From assembly GCA_902489925.1 (NCBI GenBank), contig CABUBX010000003.1:11633-75632 (forward strand): DNA of 64,000 nt. Direction: 5' to 3'. Source of the stretch: an uncultured Lachnospiraceae bacterium (GTDB lineage Bacteria > Bacillota > Clostridia > Lachnospirales > Lachnospiraceae). The translations under genes and the position numbers were made by a program. A model generated the notes under the pieces. That model was not told where the DNA came from. It worked only from the letters and a program-made list of their open reading frames with translations, and made no database searches. Of this stretch, positions 20,165-28,992 are shown piece by piece (positions within the stretch are counted from its first letter, which is position 1; each line of letters starts with the position of its first letter).

Positions 20165-20863
20165 TTAGAGCTTCTGTTTCCTGAAAATTCCTCGTCTGTT
20201 TTCCCGATGTCCGATTCCCGAAGCCGCCGCTTCCTTCCGCCCTCTTTGCTTATTGCGAATCATTTCATCTAAATCACGAAAGCGTTCCTCCTCTCTTTCC
20301 TCCTGTATGCGAAACAAATCATCCATCTCACCGATGACCTTATCCGATATCCGCTCAATAAGCGCATCCGCAAAAATCTCATTATTTTTACGCAATGCCG
20401 AAAGCATAATGCTGTCCATCATATATTTAAAATGCTTCATTTTTTCTTCTGCCGTAAGATACGCCTCATCTTTAGAAACCGCCTGCTTTTTAATTTCTGC
20501 CACCTCACGCGGCTCATCTTTTACTTCCGCCGTGTTTTCATCCTCCGCCTGCGGCTTTGAATCTGCCTCGCTTTGCTTTGACGGTATGCTTTTTCTTATG
20601 GCATCTAAGGAAATAATGTTATTTTCAGAAACCTGTCCGACAATGGCAGAAAGTACCATCTTAATTGCCTTCAACTGAAAACCTTTAGCCTTTAAATCTC
20701 TGACAGCCGTAAAAATCTTAACTTCTTTATCCGTATAATACCGATGTCCCATTTCATTTCTCGGTATTTCCATGCCCAGTTCTTCCTCCCAGTATCTCAA
20801 TACATGGGGTTCCACATCAATCATCTTTGCAGCGTCCGATATGATATATCGCGTCTCACTCAT
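20165..20863 (-). CDS. MerR-family transcriptional regulator
   Basis: A protein of 232 residues with the MerR winged helix domain (YIISDAAKMIDVEPHVLRYW to HRYYTDKEVKIFTAVRDLK, residues 6-60). A charged, probably disordered middle (~90-130) and a helical C-terminus with a basic tail follow. There is no cysteine metal-binding signature, so the signal sensed is unknown. A single gene with its own leader; the leader contains an imperfect inverted repeat around 20915-20950. Confidence 0.8.
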   Translation of the reverse strand: MSETRYIISDAAKMIDVEPHVLRYWEEELGMEIPRNEMGHRYYTDKEVKIFTAVRDLKAKGFQLKAIKMVLSAIVGQVSENNIISLDAIRKSIPSKQSEADSKPQAEDENTAEVKDEPREVAEIKKQAVSKDEAYLTAEEKMKHFKYMMDSIMLSALRKNNEIFADALIERISDKVIGEMDDLFRIQEEREEERFRDLDEMIRNKQRGRKEAAASGIGHRENRRGIFRKQKL

Positions 20864-20997
20864 AGAAAATCCTCCACTCCTTTTCCGTTTTTATATCACA
20901 ATGGATTATTAAGCACTTCATACTCACGAAAGCTTAAATCCATTATACATTCATCTGCGATTTTGTGCCCCCACAGTCTATTGACAAAAAAATACAG

Positions 20998-21037
20998 AAA
21001 AAAACAGCAGCGCCGCTGCCGCGACACTGCTGCTGTC
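20998..21037 (-). terminator. Terminator of the two-component/pseudo-kinase operon
   Basis: On the minus strand ACAGCAGC pairs with GCTGCTGT, followed by a run of seven T residues. It lies about 50 bases beyond the stop of the last operon gene. Confidence 0.85.
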
Positions 21038-21086
21038 AATTCTCATATAACAATGATTCTTTTGCTCATATGGTGACGATAATTTA

Positions 21087-23258
21087 TCAGTCCGCTGCAT
21101 CGAGAAGGATGCCTGCTTTAAATACATCACCTTCAACGCTGACGATAAACTTACCGCCCTCAGCTCTGATAATCTTTTTCGCCATTGTAAGACCGCCGCC
21201 CATCTCACCTGTAACCTTACCTACAAGCGCATCACTGATTGTATTCTTCATCATGTAAACCATCTTACCCTTATGAACATACATCTCAATATAAACACGG
21301 GAACCGTCCTTTGCATATTTTTCAATATTATCAAATAAAATAGATAACACCTTAATCGCATTGCTCTTGTCGATATCAAGATAGATTGGCTTCTCCGGTG
21401 CACGAAGTGTCACACCAATCGCCTTTTCCTTCAGCTTGATTCTGAACATCTTGCGGACATCCTTGTTTAACTGGATAAAGTCAAGCAATGTATCTTCAAG
21501 CACTGAGGCTTTATCCTCGGCTGCCGCCACTTCTGCTGTTGGCAAAACCGCTGTCTCGCGCGCGGCCATTGCTGCCTTTGAAACGCTCTTTCCTGAATTG
21601 ATTTCATCTAAAACCTTATTCATATCCGGGAGAATCACTGTTGCCTCATCCGCGCCTGCCGCTTCCATGTTCGGCATCAGCCTTGTAACCCTGCTGCTTC
21701 CGGCAGACTTATCCATACGCTCAGCCTGACGATTAATCTGCTCTGTCTCCTCTGTAGATAACAATACTGTCTTATCCGCAGACGGTGTCATCACATTCTC
21801 CTGAGTATTGCCTGTCGGAACTTCTTCAGGTGCAATCACACCGGCACCCATACCTCTGACAGCCTTTCCAAAGTCAATACCTTCCCAGTCCTCAGGATTA
21901 ATATCATCCTCTTTCTCAGGCTGTTCCTCCTCGGCCTCCTCAGCTTCATCATAATAAGCCTCCTCCTCGGCTTCATCGTATTCATCACTTGATGAACCGC
22001 CGAAAAGACAGCTTATAAAGACAATCAGCTCAATCACAAAGATAATCGGCGCTACGATAAACATTACCGGAATATCCTTCACCGTAAAATCTCTCAGATA
22101 AACAAGACCTAAAACAAGACCGCCATTTAATGCAACGAGGAAAAGGAAAATGAGAATCCACTTCACTGCCTTCGGAAGATGATTCAATCCTCTGTTAATC
22201 CTGCTGCCAATCATATAAAGCAGTGACTTGTCTACAAAAACACCGGATTTAATACGGCGCACAAGACTGAAATAGCTTCTGATTAAAACAATGTAAATCA
22301 ACACGATACCGGCAATCACAACATACTTTGTGTTGGCGCCAAGAAGCTGCTCTTTACGCACATACCATGTGCCTACGCCAAGTCCCGCTAAAACGGCAAT
22401 ACTTAAAATTGCGGCAATTTCCGTAAAAATCTTGTCAAACCATGAAAGCTTTATGCCCGCATAGCCTTTCGCCCTTCCGGTTGACATAATGCAGTAAACT
22501 AAAAGGGCAATAAAGATAACAAGCGCCGCAATCCCTGCGATTCTTGCAATGCCGAAATACTTTGCCAAATCCTGATAATCCATATAGGTATCGTAAAAGC
22601 TGTCCTGCTGCGTCAGATTATTATCCACAGCTGTATAAATGATGTAGGAATTTGTCATGCCCTCCATCGTCATCTTCCAGCCTGTCTGATTCAGACTTGC
22701 AGAAGGTACGCTGCCAATCTGTGCCGCAAAGCCTTCGGTTGTACTCAGCTTAATAAAATGCTTGCTGGATTCAATTCTCGTCTTTGCATCCTCACCGGAA
22801 GTGAATAAATTCTGTGCATCCTGATTTTGGACAATAAAGGAAAAGTTCTTTACACTGCCCATCGTACTGTCAATGAGCGTCGCCATCGTCTCTGCATTCC
22901 CCGCCAGTGACGGGTCCTGCTCGACAGCCTCTGTAATCTTTAACACATTCGTAATCGCCTTATCATACTCCTGTGAAAAAGCCTTGCTGCTGAAATAATT
23001 GGCTTCACCGCTCTCCGCCTTCTGGTTCATATACCTAAAGCATATAAAGCCCGACAGCCCGACAACCGCCGCTGCCACAAAAAGCAAAATACGCATTACA
23101 ACCTTCAGCGGTGTACATCTTGTTGCCCTAAAGCCGTCACTGTCATCGTCTATATCATCGGAATACGCATTCTTACCTGTCCCTTTGTCGGATATGGGCA
23201 CAATTTCTTCTTCGACATCGACATCGTCCCAAAAATCCCGTTTTTTCTTTTTAGCCAT
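21087..23258 (-). CDS. Histidine-kinase-like membrane protein lacking the phospho-acceptor histidine
   Basis: A protein of 723 residues. A charged N-terminus is followed by a membrane span near 55-75, an extracytoplasmic part to ~230, several more spans to ~420, an acidic low-complexity linker (~425-580) and a C-terminal ATPase-like fold. The pattern and short matches (CTPLK, SWFDKIFTEI, GDVFKAGILLD) parallel the true kinase encoded two genes upstream, so the two look like paralogues. No H-box is present; the only His after the membrane part is in YVHKGKM. The N-box survives as LFDNIEKYA, but the DxGxG box is not recognisable and the last G-box reads GEMGGGLTMAKK. It probably regulates or scaffolds rather than phosphorylates; that is inference. 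Confidence 0.75.
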   Translation of the reverse strand: MAKKKKRDFWDDVDVEEEIVPISDKGTGKNAYSDDIDDDSDGFRATRCTPLKVVMRILLFVAAAVVGLSGFICFRYMNQKAESGEANYFSSKAFSQEYDKAITNVLKITEAVEQDPSLAGNAETMATLIDSTMGSVKNFSFIVQNQDAQNLFTSGEDAKTRIESSKHFIKLSTTEGFAAQIGSVPSASLNQTGWKMTMEGMTNSYIIYTAVDNNLTQQDSFYDTYMDYQDLAKYFGIARIAGIAALVIFIALLVYCIMSTGRAKGYAGIKLSWFDKIFTEIAAILSIAVLAGLGVGTWYVRKEQLLGANTKYVVIAGIVLIYIVLIRSYFSLVRRIKSGVFVDKSLLYMIGSRINRGLNHLPKAVKWILIFLFLVALNGGLVLGLVYLRDFTVKDIPVMFIVAPIIFVIELIVFISCLFGGSSSDEYDEAEEEAYYDEAEEAEEEQPEKEDDINPEDWEGIDFGKAVRGMGAGVIAPEEVPTGNTQENVMTPSADKTVLLSTEETEQINRQAERMDKSAGSSRVTRLMPNMEAAGADEATVILPDMNKVLDEINSGKSVSKAAMAARETAVLPTAEVAAAEDKASVLEDTLLDFIQLNKDVRKMFRIKLKEKAIGVTLRAPEKPIYLDIDKSNAIKVLSILFDNIEKYAKDGSRVYIEMYVHKGKMVYMMKNTISDALVGKVTGEMGGGLTMAKKIIRAEGGKFIVSVEGDVFKAGILLDAAD

Positions 23259-23330
23259 AACATTTCTCCTTTTGGTATATTAAATTCTTCATGCCATATA
23301 CAGTTATTTTACAACAAAATGCGCAGGCTT

Positions 23331-24260
23331 TCAAGACTGGATTAACCACTTCACCAAATCTTCATAGACCGTTTTCCTGTCTGTTTCATTGAGAATCTCA
23401 TGTCTGTCACCCTTATAAAGCTTCAGGCTGACATTTTTAAGATTGGCTGCCTTAAACTTTTCAAAAACGCCTTTAACACCCTTTCCAAAGCCGCCGACAG
23501 GGTCATCCTCTCCGGAAACAATAAGCACAGGCAAATCCTCCCGTACCTTCTTTATATTCTCTGTTTTGCCGATTTCAGCCACCGCACCGAACAAATCTCT
23601 GTAGGCGCTTAGTGTAAACACAAATGTACACCGCTCATCAGCCATGTAAGCATCAACAATAGCCTCATCCTTTGTCAGCCAGTCATATGGTGTCCGCGCA
23701 GGCTCAAATCGTTTATTGTAACTGCCGAAGGCCATATTATTAATGAAGCTGCTTCTAAAATGCCACCCCTTAACTAAGGCAATGGCGCGTGTTAAAAGAC
23801 ATCCGACGGAGGCAAGCAGCACCGGCTGATTGCCTGTACCCATAATAATCGCCCCGTCAATCTCCTTGCTGTACTTCATGATAAAAAGCCGCGTAATAAA
23901 CGAGCCCATACTATGGCCGAGAATGAAATAAGGTTTCCCCGCAAATTCTCTTTCCATGTGCTTTTTCAGTCTATAATTATCTTCAACAATACAGCTCATG
24001 CCGTCTTTCTTGGCAAAATAACCATATTCATCGCTGTTGTTTACCGAACCGCCATGTCCTAAATGGTCCTCACCGGTCACAACAAACCCATGGCTGCACA
24101 TAAATGCGGCAAAATCATCGTATCTTTCAATAAATTCCACCATGCCATGAACAATCTGCAAAACCCCTCTTATCTGACTTTCATCCTCCGGACGCCATAC
24201 AATACCGTGAATTTTATGTATACCGTCTGTTGAGCTGAAATGAAAATGTTTTTTAACCAC
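23331..24260 (-). CDS. Alpha/beta hydrolase, lysophospholipase/monoacylglycerol lipase type
   Basis: A protein of 309 residues with the Hydrolase_4 fold: oxyanion HGMVEF, DHLGHGGS, nucleophile Ser117 in GHSMGS, an Asp in SGEDDPVGG and His in GDRHEIL. These give a full Ser-Asp-His triad. There is no signal peptide, so it is likely cytoplasmic or membrane-associated. The start is a GTG at 24260 with AAGGAGG about 9 bases upstream. It sits between the histidine kinase and the pseudo-kinase on the same strand, so it may be part of their output or of membrane lipid turnover. Confidence 0.85.
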   Translation of the reverse strand: MVKKHFHFSSTDGIHKIHGIVWRPEDESQIRGVLQIVHGMVEFIERYDDFAAFMCSHGFVVTGEDHLGHGGSVNNSDEYGYFAKKDGMSCIVEDNYRLKKHMEREFAGKPYFILGHSMGSFITRLFIMKYSKEIDGAIIMGTGNQPVLLASVGCLLTRAIALVKGWHFRSSFINNMAFGSYNKRFEPARTPYDWLTKDEAIVDAYMADERCTFVFTLSAYRDLFGAVAEIGKTENIKKVREDLPVLIVSGEDDPVGGFGKGVKGVFEKFKAANLKNVSLKLYKGDRHEILNETDRKTVYEDLVKWLIQS

Positions 24261-24313
24261 CGTTTATTTCCTCCTTCATCCCCGGCAAATCTCTCATTTA
24301 ACGCTATTATGCT

Positions 24314-26383
24314 CTAATTTATATTTTTTGTCAAATCTAACGTAATCATAGCCTTAAATAAATCGCCGTCAAGATAAATGTCAAACTTTCCGCCGTGAAG
24401 CTCTACAAGACTTCTGGCAATTGAAAGTCCGAGGCCGCTGCCCTCCGTTGTTCTCGAGGAATCCCCGCGCACAAAACGCTGCATCAAATCATCGCCACTT
24501 ATATTTAACGGTGCTTTTGAAATATTTTTCATGACAAAGCACGCCTTATCAATACCTCTGTACATATCAACATAAACTCTTGAATGTTCGATTGAATACT
24601 TGAAAGCATTGTTGAACAGATTATCAAGCACACGGTAGAGCCGCCGGCCGTCGGCCATAATCATCAGCTCATCCTCCTCCGAGTTAAAGACAATGTTTAA
24701 ATCCTTTGTCTCATACTTCTCCTGATAGGTGCCTGCTACCTGAGCAACAAGCTCGACAAAATTAATGCAATTTTTCTCAAGCACAATATTTCCGGAGGAA
24801 GCTCTTGATGCCTCAACAAGGTCTTCCGTCAAATCTTTAAGACGCCTTGATTTCAAATCAAGCACCTCAATATATTCTTTAATCGGCTGCTCGGTAATAT
24901 TCTCACGCTTTAGCAAATCAACATAATTAATAATCGAGGTCAGCGGTGTTTTAATATCATGAGAAACATTTGTAATCAAATCCGCCTTCATGCGCTCACT
25001 TTTTGTACGTTCATCCACCGCCGCGTTGAGACCGTCACCGATATTATTGATATCCTCGGCAAAATCTTTAAATATGCCGCGCATCTTTGAAGTGTCAATC
25101 TTATACTCCAAATTTCCTGCAGCAATCGCCTGAGCGCCCTTTTTAATATCATTGATATCAAGAATCTTTCGTCCGATATAACAAAATTCCCATGCGTAAA
25201 GTGCGAAAAGCATCGTCCAGACAAACAAATCGCCGATGTTTGCCGCAATAGCCATGAGCAGCAAATCACCGATACCCATAGCAAAAATAACAATCATATA
25301 TTTTCTGAAAATATTATTTTTAATAATACCATTGACAATCACATCGGAAAGTCCTTTGAAAATCTTATAAATTACAGAATTTTTAAGAAGCACGCCGGCT
25401 TTAAATCGTCTTGCAAAGCTTAAAATACCGACAACTAAAAGCACATAAGCCGGAATAAAAAACACAAAACTTCCGACAACCGACACTGCATTATACATAT
25501 CAATCCCCTCAAAGCCGAGTATAAAAAACATTGTCGGGATAACAGTTGTCACCACCACCAAAATTTCTGTATACATTTTATCATAAAAATTAAGGCATAC
25601 GCCCTCCTTTTTATGACCGTAGCCCGCAGAAACCATCAGATAGGTAAAGCATACGGCAATACAGATAAATGAAAGCCCCATGCCTGCAAATCCCCATTTG
25701 CCCGAACCTGTCCATATCTGAAAATAGCGGTAGCCGTCATAAAAGTTATCGCCCGGCTGAAGATTTTCCGGCACATATGAGCATATATAACCGACCTTAT
25801 CCGCAAAATCACTTTCCGCACCGACATAAAACGACGTATACTTTGCAAAATTTGAGCTGTAGACAATCCTACCTTCTATTGTCTCTGCCTTATCGTCATT
25901 TAAAAAGCGATTGGCAAACCGGACAACACGGATATTATTGACATTGTCAAAAATTCTCAAATCATTCATATCTACAATATAATAATACTTTTTTTCATCT
26001 GACTTAAACGCTTCCTCCGACCAGTCATCACTGGCCTCTAAAATCTTTCCATCCCTGTCATAAACGGCAAATCTAAAATTCACCGGATTATTCATGTACG
26101 CCTCCAGCGGATATCCGCTGCTGCCGTCATTCACAGAGGACAGTCCTGCAAGCAGTGCGTCAATACTTTTGCCATATTCACTGATAAAACCGCTGCTTGA
26201 AAAATATTCCGCACCCGTCCGCGCCGCCCCTGCCGCACTTCCGAGGCCTGATGTGACAAACATTAAAAATAACAGACCGCAGGCGACAAACACAACCGTT
26301 GACATCGCCATGACAATATGTGCCGCCGCCTTTAACGGTATACATCTTCGTACTCTTTTTGTTTTCATTGACATTAATTTCAT
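24314..26383 (-). CDS. Sensor histidine kinase with multi-span membrane domain
   Basis: A protein of 689 residues. One N-terminal span, an extracytoplasmic domain (~55-225), a block of further spans to ~400 and a HAMP-like linker are followed by HisKA and HATPase domains. The phospho-acceptor is His475 in VSHDIKTPLTS. The N-box is NLFNNAFKYS and the G-box EGSGLGLSIA. Translation may start at the ATG at 26383 or 26374 (AGGA is better spaced for the second). It follows its response regulator by 5 bases. The signal is unknown; the architecture recalls envelope-sensing kinases of Lachnospiraceae. Confidence 0.9.
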   Translation of the reverse strand: MKLMSMKTKRVRRCIPLKAAAHIVMAMSTVVFVACGLLFLMFVTSGLGSAAGAARTGAEYFSSSGFISEYGKSIDALLAGLSSVNDGSSGYPLEAYMNNPVNFRFAVYDRDGKILEASDDWSEEAFKSDEKKYYYIVDMNDLRIFDNVNNIRVVRFANRFLNDDKAETIEGRIVYSSNFAKYTSFYVGAESDFADKVGYICSYVPENLQPGDNFYDGYRYFQIWTGSGKWGFAGMGLSFICIAVCFTYLMVSAGYGHKKEGVCLNFYDKMYTEILVVVTTVIPTMFFILGFEGIDMYNAVSVVGSFVFFIPAYVLLVVGILSFARRFKAGVLLKNSVIYKIFKGLSDVIVNGIIKNNIFRKYMIVIFAMGIGDLLLMAIAANIGDLFVWTMLFALYAWEFCYIGRKILDINDIKKGAQAIAAGNLEYKIDTSKMRGIFKDFAEDINNIGDGLNAAVDERTKSERMKADLITNVSHDIKTPLTSIINYVDLLKRENITEQPIKEYIEVLDLKSRRLKDLTEDLVEASRASSGNIVLEKNCINFVELVAQVAGTYQEKYETKDLNIVFNSEEDELMIMADGRRLYRVLDNLFNNAFKYSIEHSRVYVDMYRGIDKACFVMKNISKAPLNISGDDLMQRFVRGDSSRTTEGSGLGLSIARSLVELHGGKFDIYLDGDLFKAMITLDLTKNIN

Positions 26384-26388
26384 TCCTA

Positions 26389-27087
26389 TCAGCTTAAATT
26401 CTCAATTTTGTAACCGACACCCCACACAACCTTCAAATATTTCGGCTCTTTCGGATTAATCTCGATTTTCTCACGAATATGGCTTATATGCACCGCTACT
26501 GTATTGTCCGCCGACAAGGCTTCTTCTTTCCAAATGTTTTCGTAAATTTCCTTAATCGAAAAAACACGGCCTTTATTTTTCACAAGAAGCTTCAAAATAT
26601 TGTACTCTATCGGTGTCATCTTCACCGTCTCTCCCATGACCGTCACGATTTTATTCGTGTCATCGATAACCAAATCACCGACACTGTAAGTCGTATCGCC
26701 GTTATCCCCGGAAGCATTGCCAAAAACTGTATACCGGCGAAGCTGCGCCTTCACCCGCGCCAAAAGTTCCATCGGATTAAACGGCTTGGAAATATAATCA
26801 TCGGCACCGATATTCAAGCCGAGTATCTTATCGTTATCCTCCGTCTTGGCCGAGAGGATAATAATCGGCACGCCGGAGGTTTCTCTGATTTTTAAAGTTG
26901 CCCTGATGCCGTCAAGCACAGGCATCATCACATCAATCAAAACAAGATGCACCTCATTTTTATTCAGCACATCAATGGCCTCCTGACCGTTGTAAGCTTT
27001 CAGCACATGATACTTTTCTCCGATTAAATAAATCTCTATCGCCCTTACAATTTCTTTATCATCATCACAAACTAAAATATTATACAT
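26389..27087 (-). CDS. OmpR/PhoB-family response regulator
   Basis: A protein of 232 residues. The receiver domain has acidic Asp8-Asp10, phospho-acceptor Asp52 (LIDVMMP) and Lys101 (KPFNP). The C-terminal winged helix runs from ~residue 130 (MTPIEYNILKLLVKNKG, DNTVAVHISHIREKI). It pairs with the histidine kinase directly downstream and heads a likely four-gene operon (regulator, kinase, hydrolase, pseudo-kinase). VanR-like regulators are the closest visual match. Confidence 0.93.
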   Translation of the reverse strand: MYNILVCDDDKEIVRAIEIYLIGEKYHVLKAYNGQEAIDVLNKNEVHLVLIDVMMPVLDGIRATLKIRETSGVPIIILSAKTEDNDKILGLNIGADDYISKPFNPMELLARVKAQLRRYTVFGNASGDNGDTTYSVGDLVIDDTNKIVTVMGETVKMTPIEYNILKLLVKNKGRVFSIKEIYENIWKEEALSADNTVAVHISHIREKIEINPKEPKYLKVVWGVGYKIENLS

Positions 27088-27183
27088 ACTGCATCCCCCT
27101 CGTCTATCATTTCTTTTTTATATTCTCATAATATTTTTAAAATCCTCTGCGAAAATTATTAAAGACTTTCTTAAAAAATTTTC

Positions 27184-27210
27184 AAAAAAGGAGAGCCGCA
27201 GCCCTCCTTA
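27184..27210 (-). terminator. Terminator of the gdpP-rplI-dnaB unit
   Basis: On the minus strand AAGGAGGGCTGCGGCTCTCCTT folds into a hairpin that includes the dnaB stop codon and is followed by TTTTTTG. Confidence 0.8.
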
Positions 27211-28536
27211 TTTTTCCTTATTGGCAAACTTTGTATAATCAGGAAGCCATACAAGCTCGACTGTACCGATTGGGCCGTTTCTCTGCTTTGCAATAATAAT
27301 CTCCGAAATTCCCTTTTTATCGGTATCCTTGTTGTAATAATCATCCCTGTAAATAAACATAACGACATCGGCATCCTGCTCAATGGCACCGGACTCTCGC
27401 AAATCGGAGAGCATCGGACGATGGTCGGGACGTGTCTCACAGGCACGGCTTAACTGTGAAAGCGCAATAACCGGTGCGTTAATCTCCCTCGCCAGTGCTT
27501 TGAGCGAACGTGAAATTTCTGAAATCTCCTGCTGTCTGGATTCCGAATGGCGTCCGCCGCTCATCAACTGAAGGTAGTCAATAATTACAAGCCCCAGTCC
27601 CTGCTCTAATTTAAACTTGCGGCACTTTGAGCGCAAATCCGCAATGGAAATACCCGGCGTATCATCAATCATCAGCGGTGCCTCACTGATGCTTCCGGCA
27701 CTTTCCACAAGCTTTTCCCAATCGGCACCGCCAAGATTTCCGGTTCTCATCGACTGTGAATCCACTTTGGATTCCATAGACAATATACGGTTGACAAGCT
27801 GGTCCTTTGACATCTCAAGGCTGAAAATCGCCGTCGGCACCTTATTGCGCACTGCAATATACTGAGCAAGATTTAAAACAAATGCTGTCTTTCCCATGGA
27901 CGGACGCGCTGCGATAAGAATTAAGTCCGACGGCTGCAGGCCGCTTGTCTTATAATCCAAATCGTAGAAGCCTGTCGAAATTCCGGTCACAGTCCCCTTG
28001 TGCTTTGCTGCGGCTTCAATCTTATTAATGACGCTTAAAACAACATCCTTAATCGGTACAAAGTCCTCTGAGGAACGCCGCTGAAGCAAATCGAACATCT
28101 TCTTTTCCGTTGTTTCAAGAATATCCTCCAACGGCTCTTTGCTCATATAACACATGTTTTCGATTTCTTCATTTGCCTTAATAAGGCGGCGAAGTGCGGC
28201 CTTATCATAAACCGTCTGCGCATAATGTCTGACATTGGCAGAGGTCGGCACCTGATTGACAAGCTCACTTATAAATTCAATGCTGCACAGCTCGTCCGGC
28301 ACATCCTTCATTTTGAGATTTTCCTGTAATGTAATTAAATCGACCGGCTTTCCCTCACTTGTCAGCTCGACCATCGCATCAAAGAGCAGGCCGTACTGCC
28401 GCTGATAAAAATCATCGCCGGTAATCATCTCAGAAGCTGTCGCTATGGCATCGGCATCCATAATCATCGAGCCGATAACCGCCTTTTCAGCTTCTATGCT
28501 GTGCGGTAAAATCCGCTTAACTAATGCTTCCTCCAT
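27208..28536 (-). CDS. dnaB: Replicative DNA helicase DnaB
   Basis: A protein of 442 residues with the N-terminal DnaB domain (MEEALVKRILPHSIEAEKAVIGSM), a linker near 150-170 and the RecA-like ATPase: Walker A ARPSMGKTAF, Walker B LGLVIIDYLQLM, and the arginine finger region DLRESGAIEQDADVV. It unwinds DNA at the fork. It follows rplI by 9 bases, the common Firmicutes order. No intein is present. Confidence 0.97.
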   Translation of the reverse strand: MEEALVKRILPHSIEAEKAVIGSMIMDADAIATASEMITGDDFYQRQYGLLFDAMVELTSEGKPVDLITLQENLKMKDVPDELCSIEFISELVNQVPTSANVRHYAQTVYDKAALRRLIKANEEIENMCYMSKEPLEDILETTEKKMFDLLQRRSSEDFVPIKDVVLSVINKIEAAAKHKGTVTGISTGFYDLDYKTSGLQPSDLILIAARPSMGKTAFVLNLAQYIAVRNKVPTAIFSLEMSKDQLVNRILSMESKVDSQSMRTGNLGGADWEKLVESAGSISEAPLMIDDTPGISIADLRSKCRKFKLEQGLGLVIIDYLQLMSGGRHSESRQQEISEISRSLKALAREINAPVIALSQLSRACETRPDHRPMLSDLRESGAIEQDADVVMFIYRDDYYNKDTDKKGISEIIIAKQRNGPIGTVELVWLPDYTKFANKEK

Positions 28537-28545
28537 AACAATCCC

Positions 28546-28992
28546 TTACGCTTCTTTAACCTTAACTGTAAGCTGTGCCGTAACCTTTGGATGTACCTTG
28601 TACGGCACAATTGTCACGCCGAGCGTGCGAATCGGCTCTGCAAGCTGCAGCTTCTTTTTATCAATATCAATACCGAGCTGGGCTTTTGCCGCAGCCGCGA
28701 TTTCTTTTGTGGACACTGAGCCAAATGTTCTGCCGCCCTCACCTGTCTTAATTGTCACTGTCACAAACTTTTCTTTGATATCCTCGGCAAATGCCTGTGC
28801 CTGCTCAAGCAATTCCTTCGCAATCTTCGCCTCGTTGGCTTTTTGAAGCTTTAAATCATTGGCATTGGATGCTGTCGCTTCCACACCAAGCTTTTTAGGC
28901 AAAATAAAATTTCTTGCATAGCCATCGCTGACATTGACTGTCTCACCTTTTTTTCCTAACGCTTTAACATCCTGTAATAAAATAACCTTCAT
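28546..28992 (-). CDS. rplI: 50S ribosomal protein L9
   Basis: A protein of 148 residues with the L9 N-terminal RNA-binding domain ([32 protein letters not shown]), the long connecting helix and the C-terminal domain ([13 protein letters not shown]). It lies directly after gdpP: the stop/start junction is one base. Confidence 0.98.
   Translation of the reverse strand: MKVILLQDVKALGKKGETVNVSDGYARNFILPKKLGVEATASNANDLKLQKANEAKIAKELLEQAQAFAEDIKEKFVTVTIKTGEGGRTFGSVSTKEIAAAAKAQLGIDIDKKKLQLAEPIRTLGVTIVPYKVHPKVTAQLTVKVKEA

Noticed and set aside
20978..21208. Minus-strand frame of 76 codons overlapping the pseudo-kinase end and its terminator
   Set aside because: It lies in another frame of a real gene and runs through the terminator hairpin.
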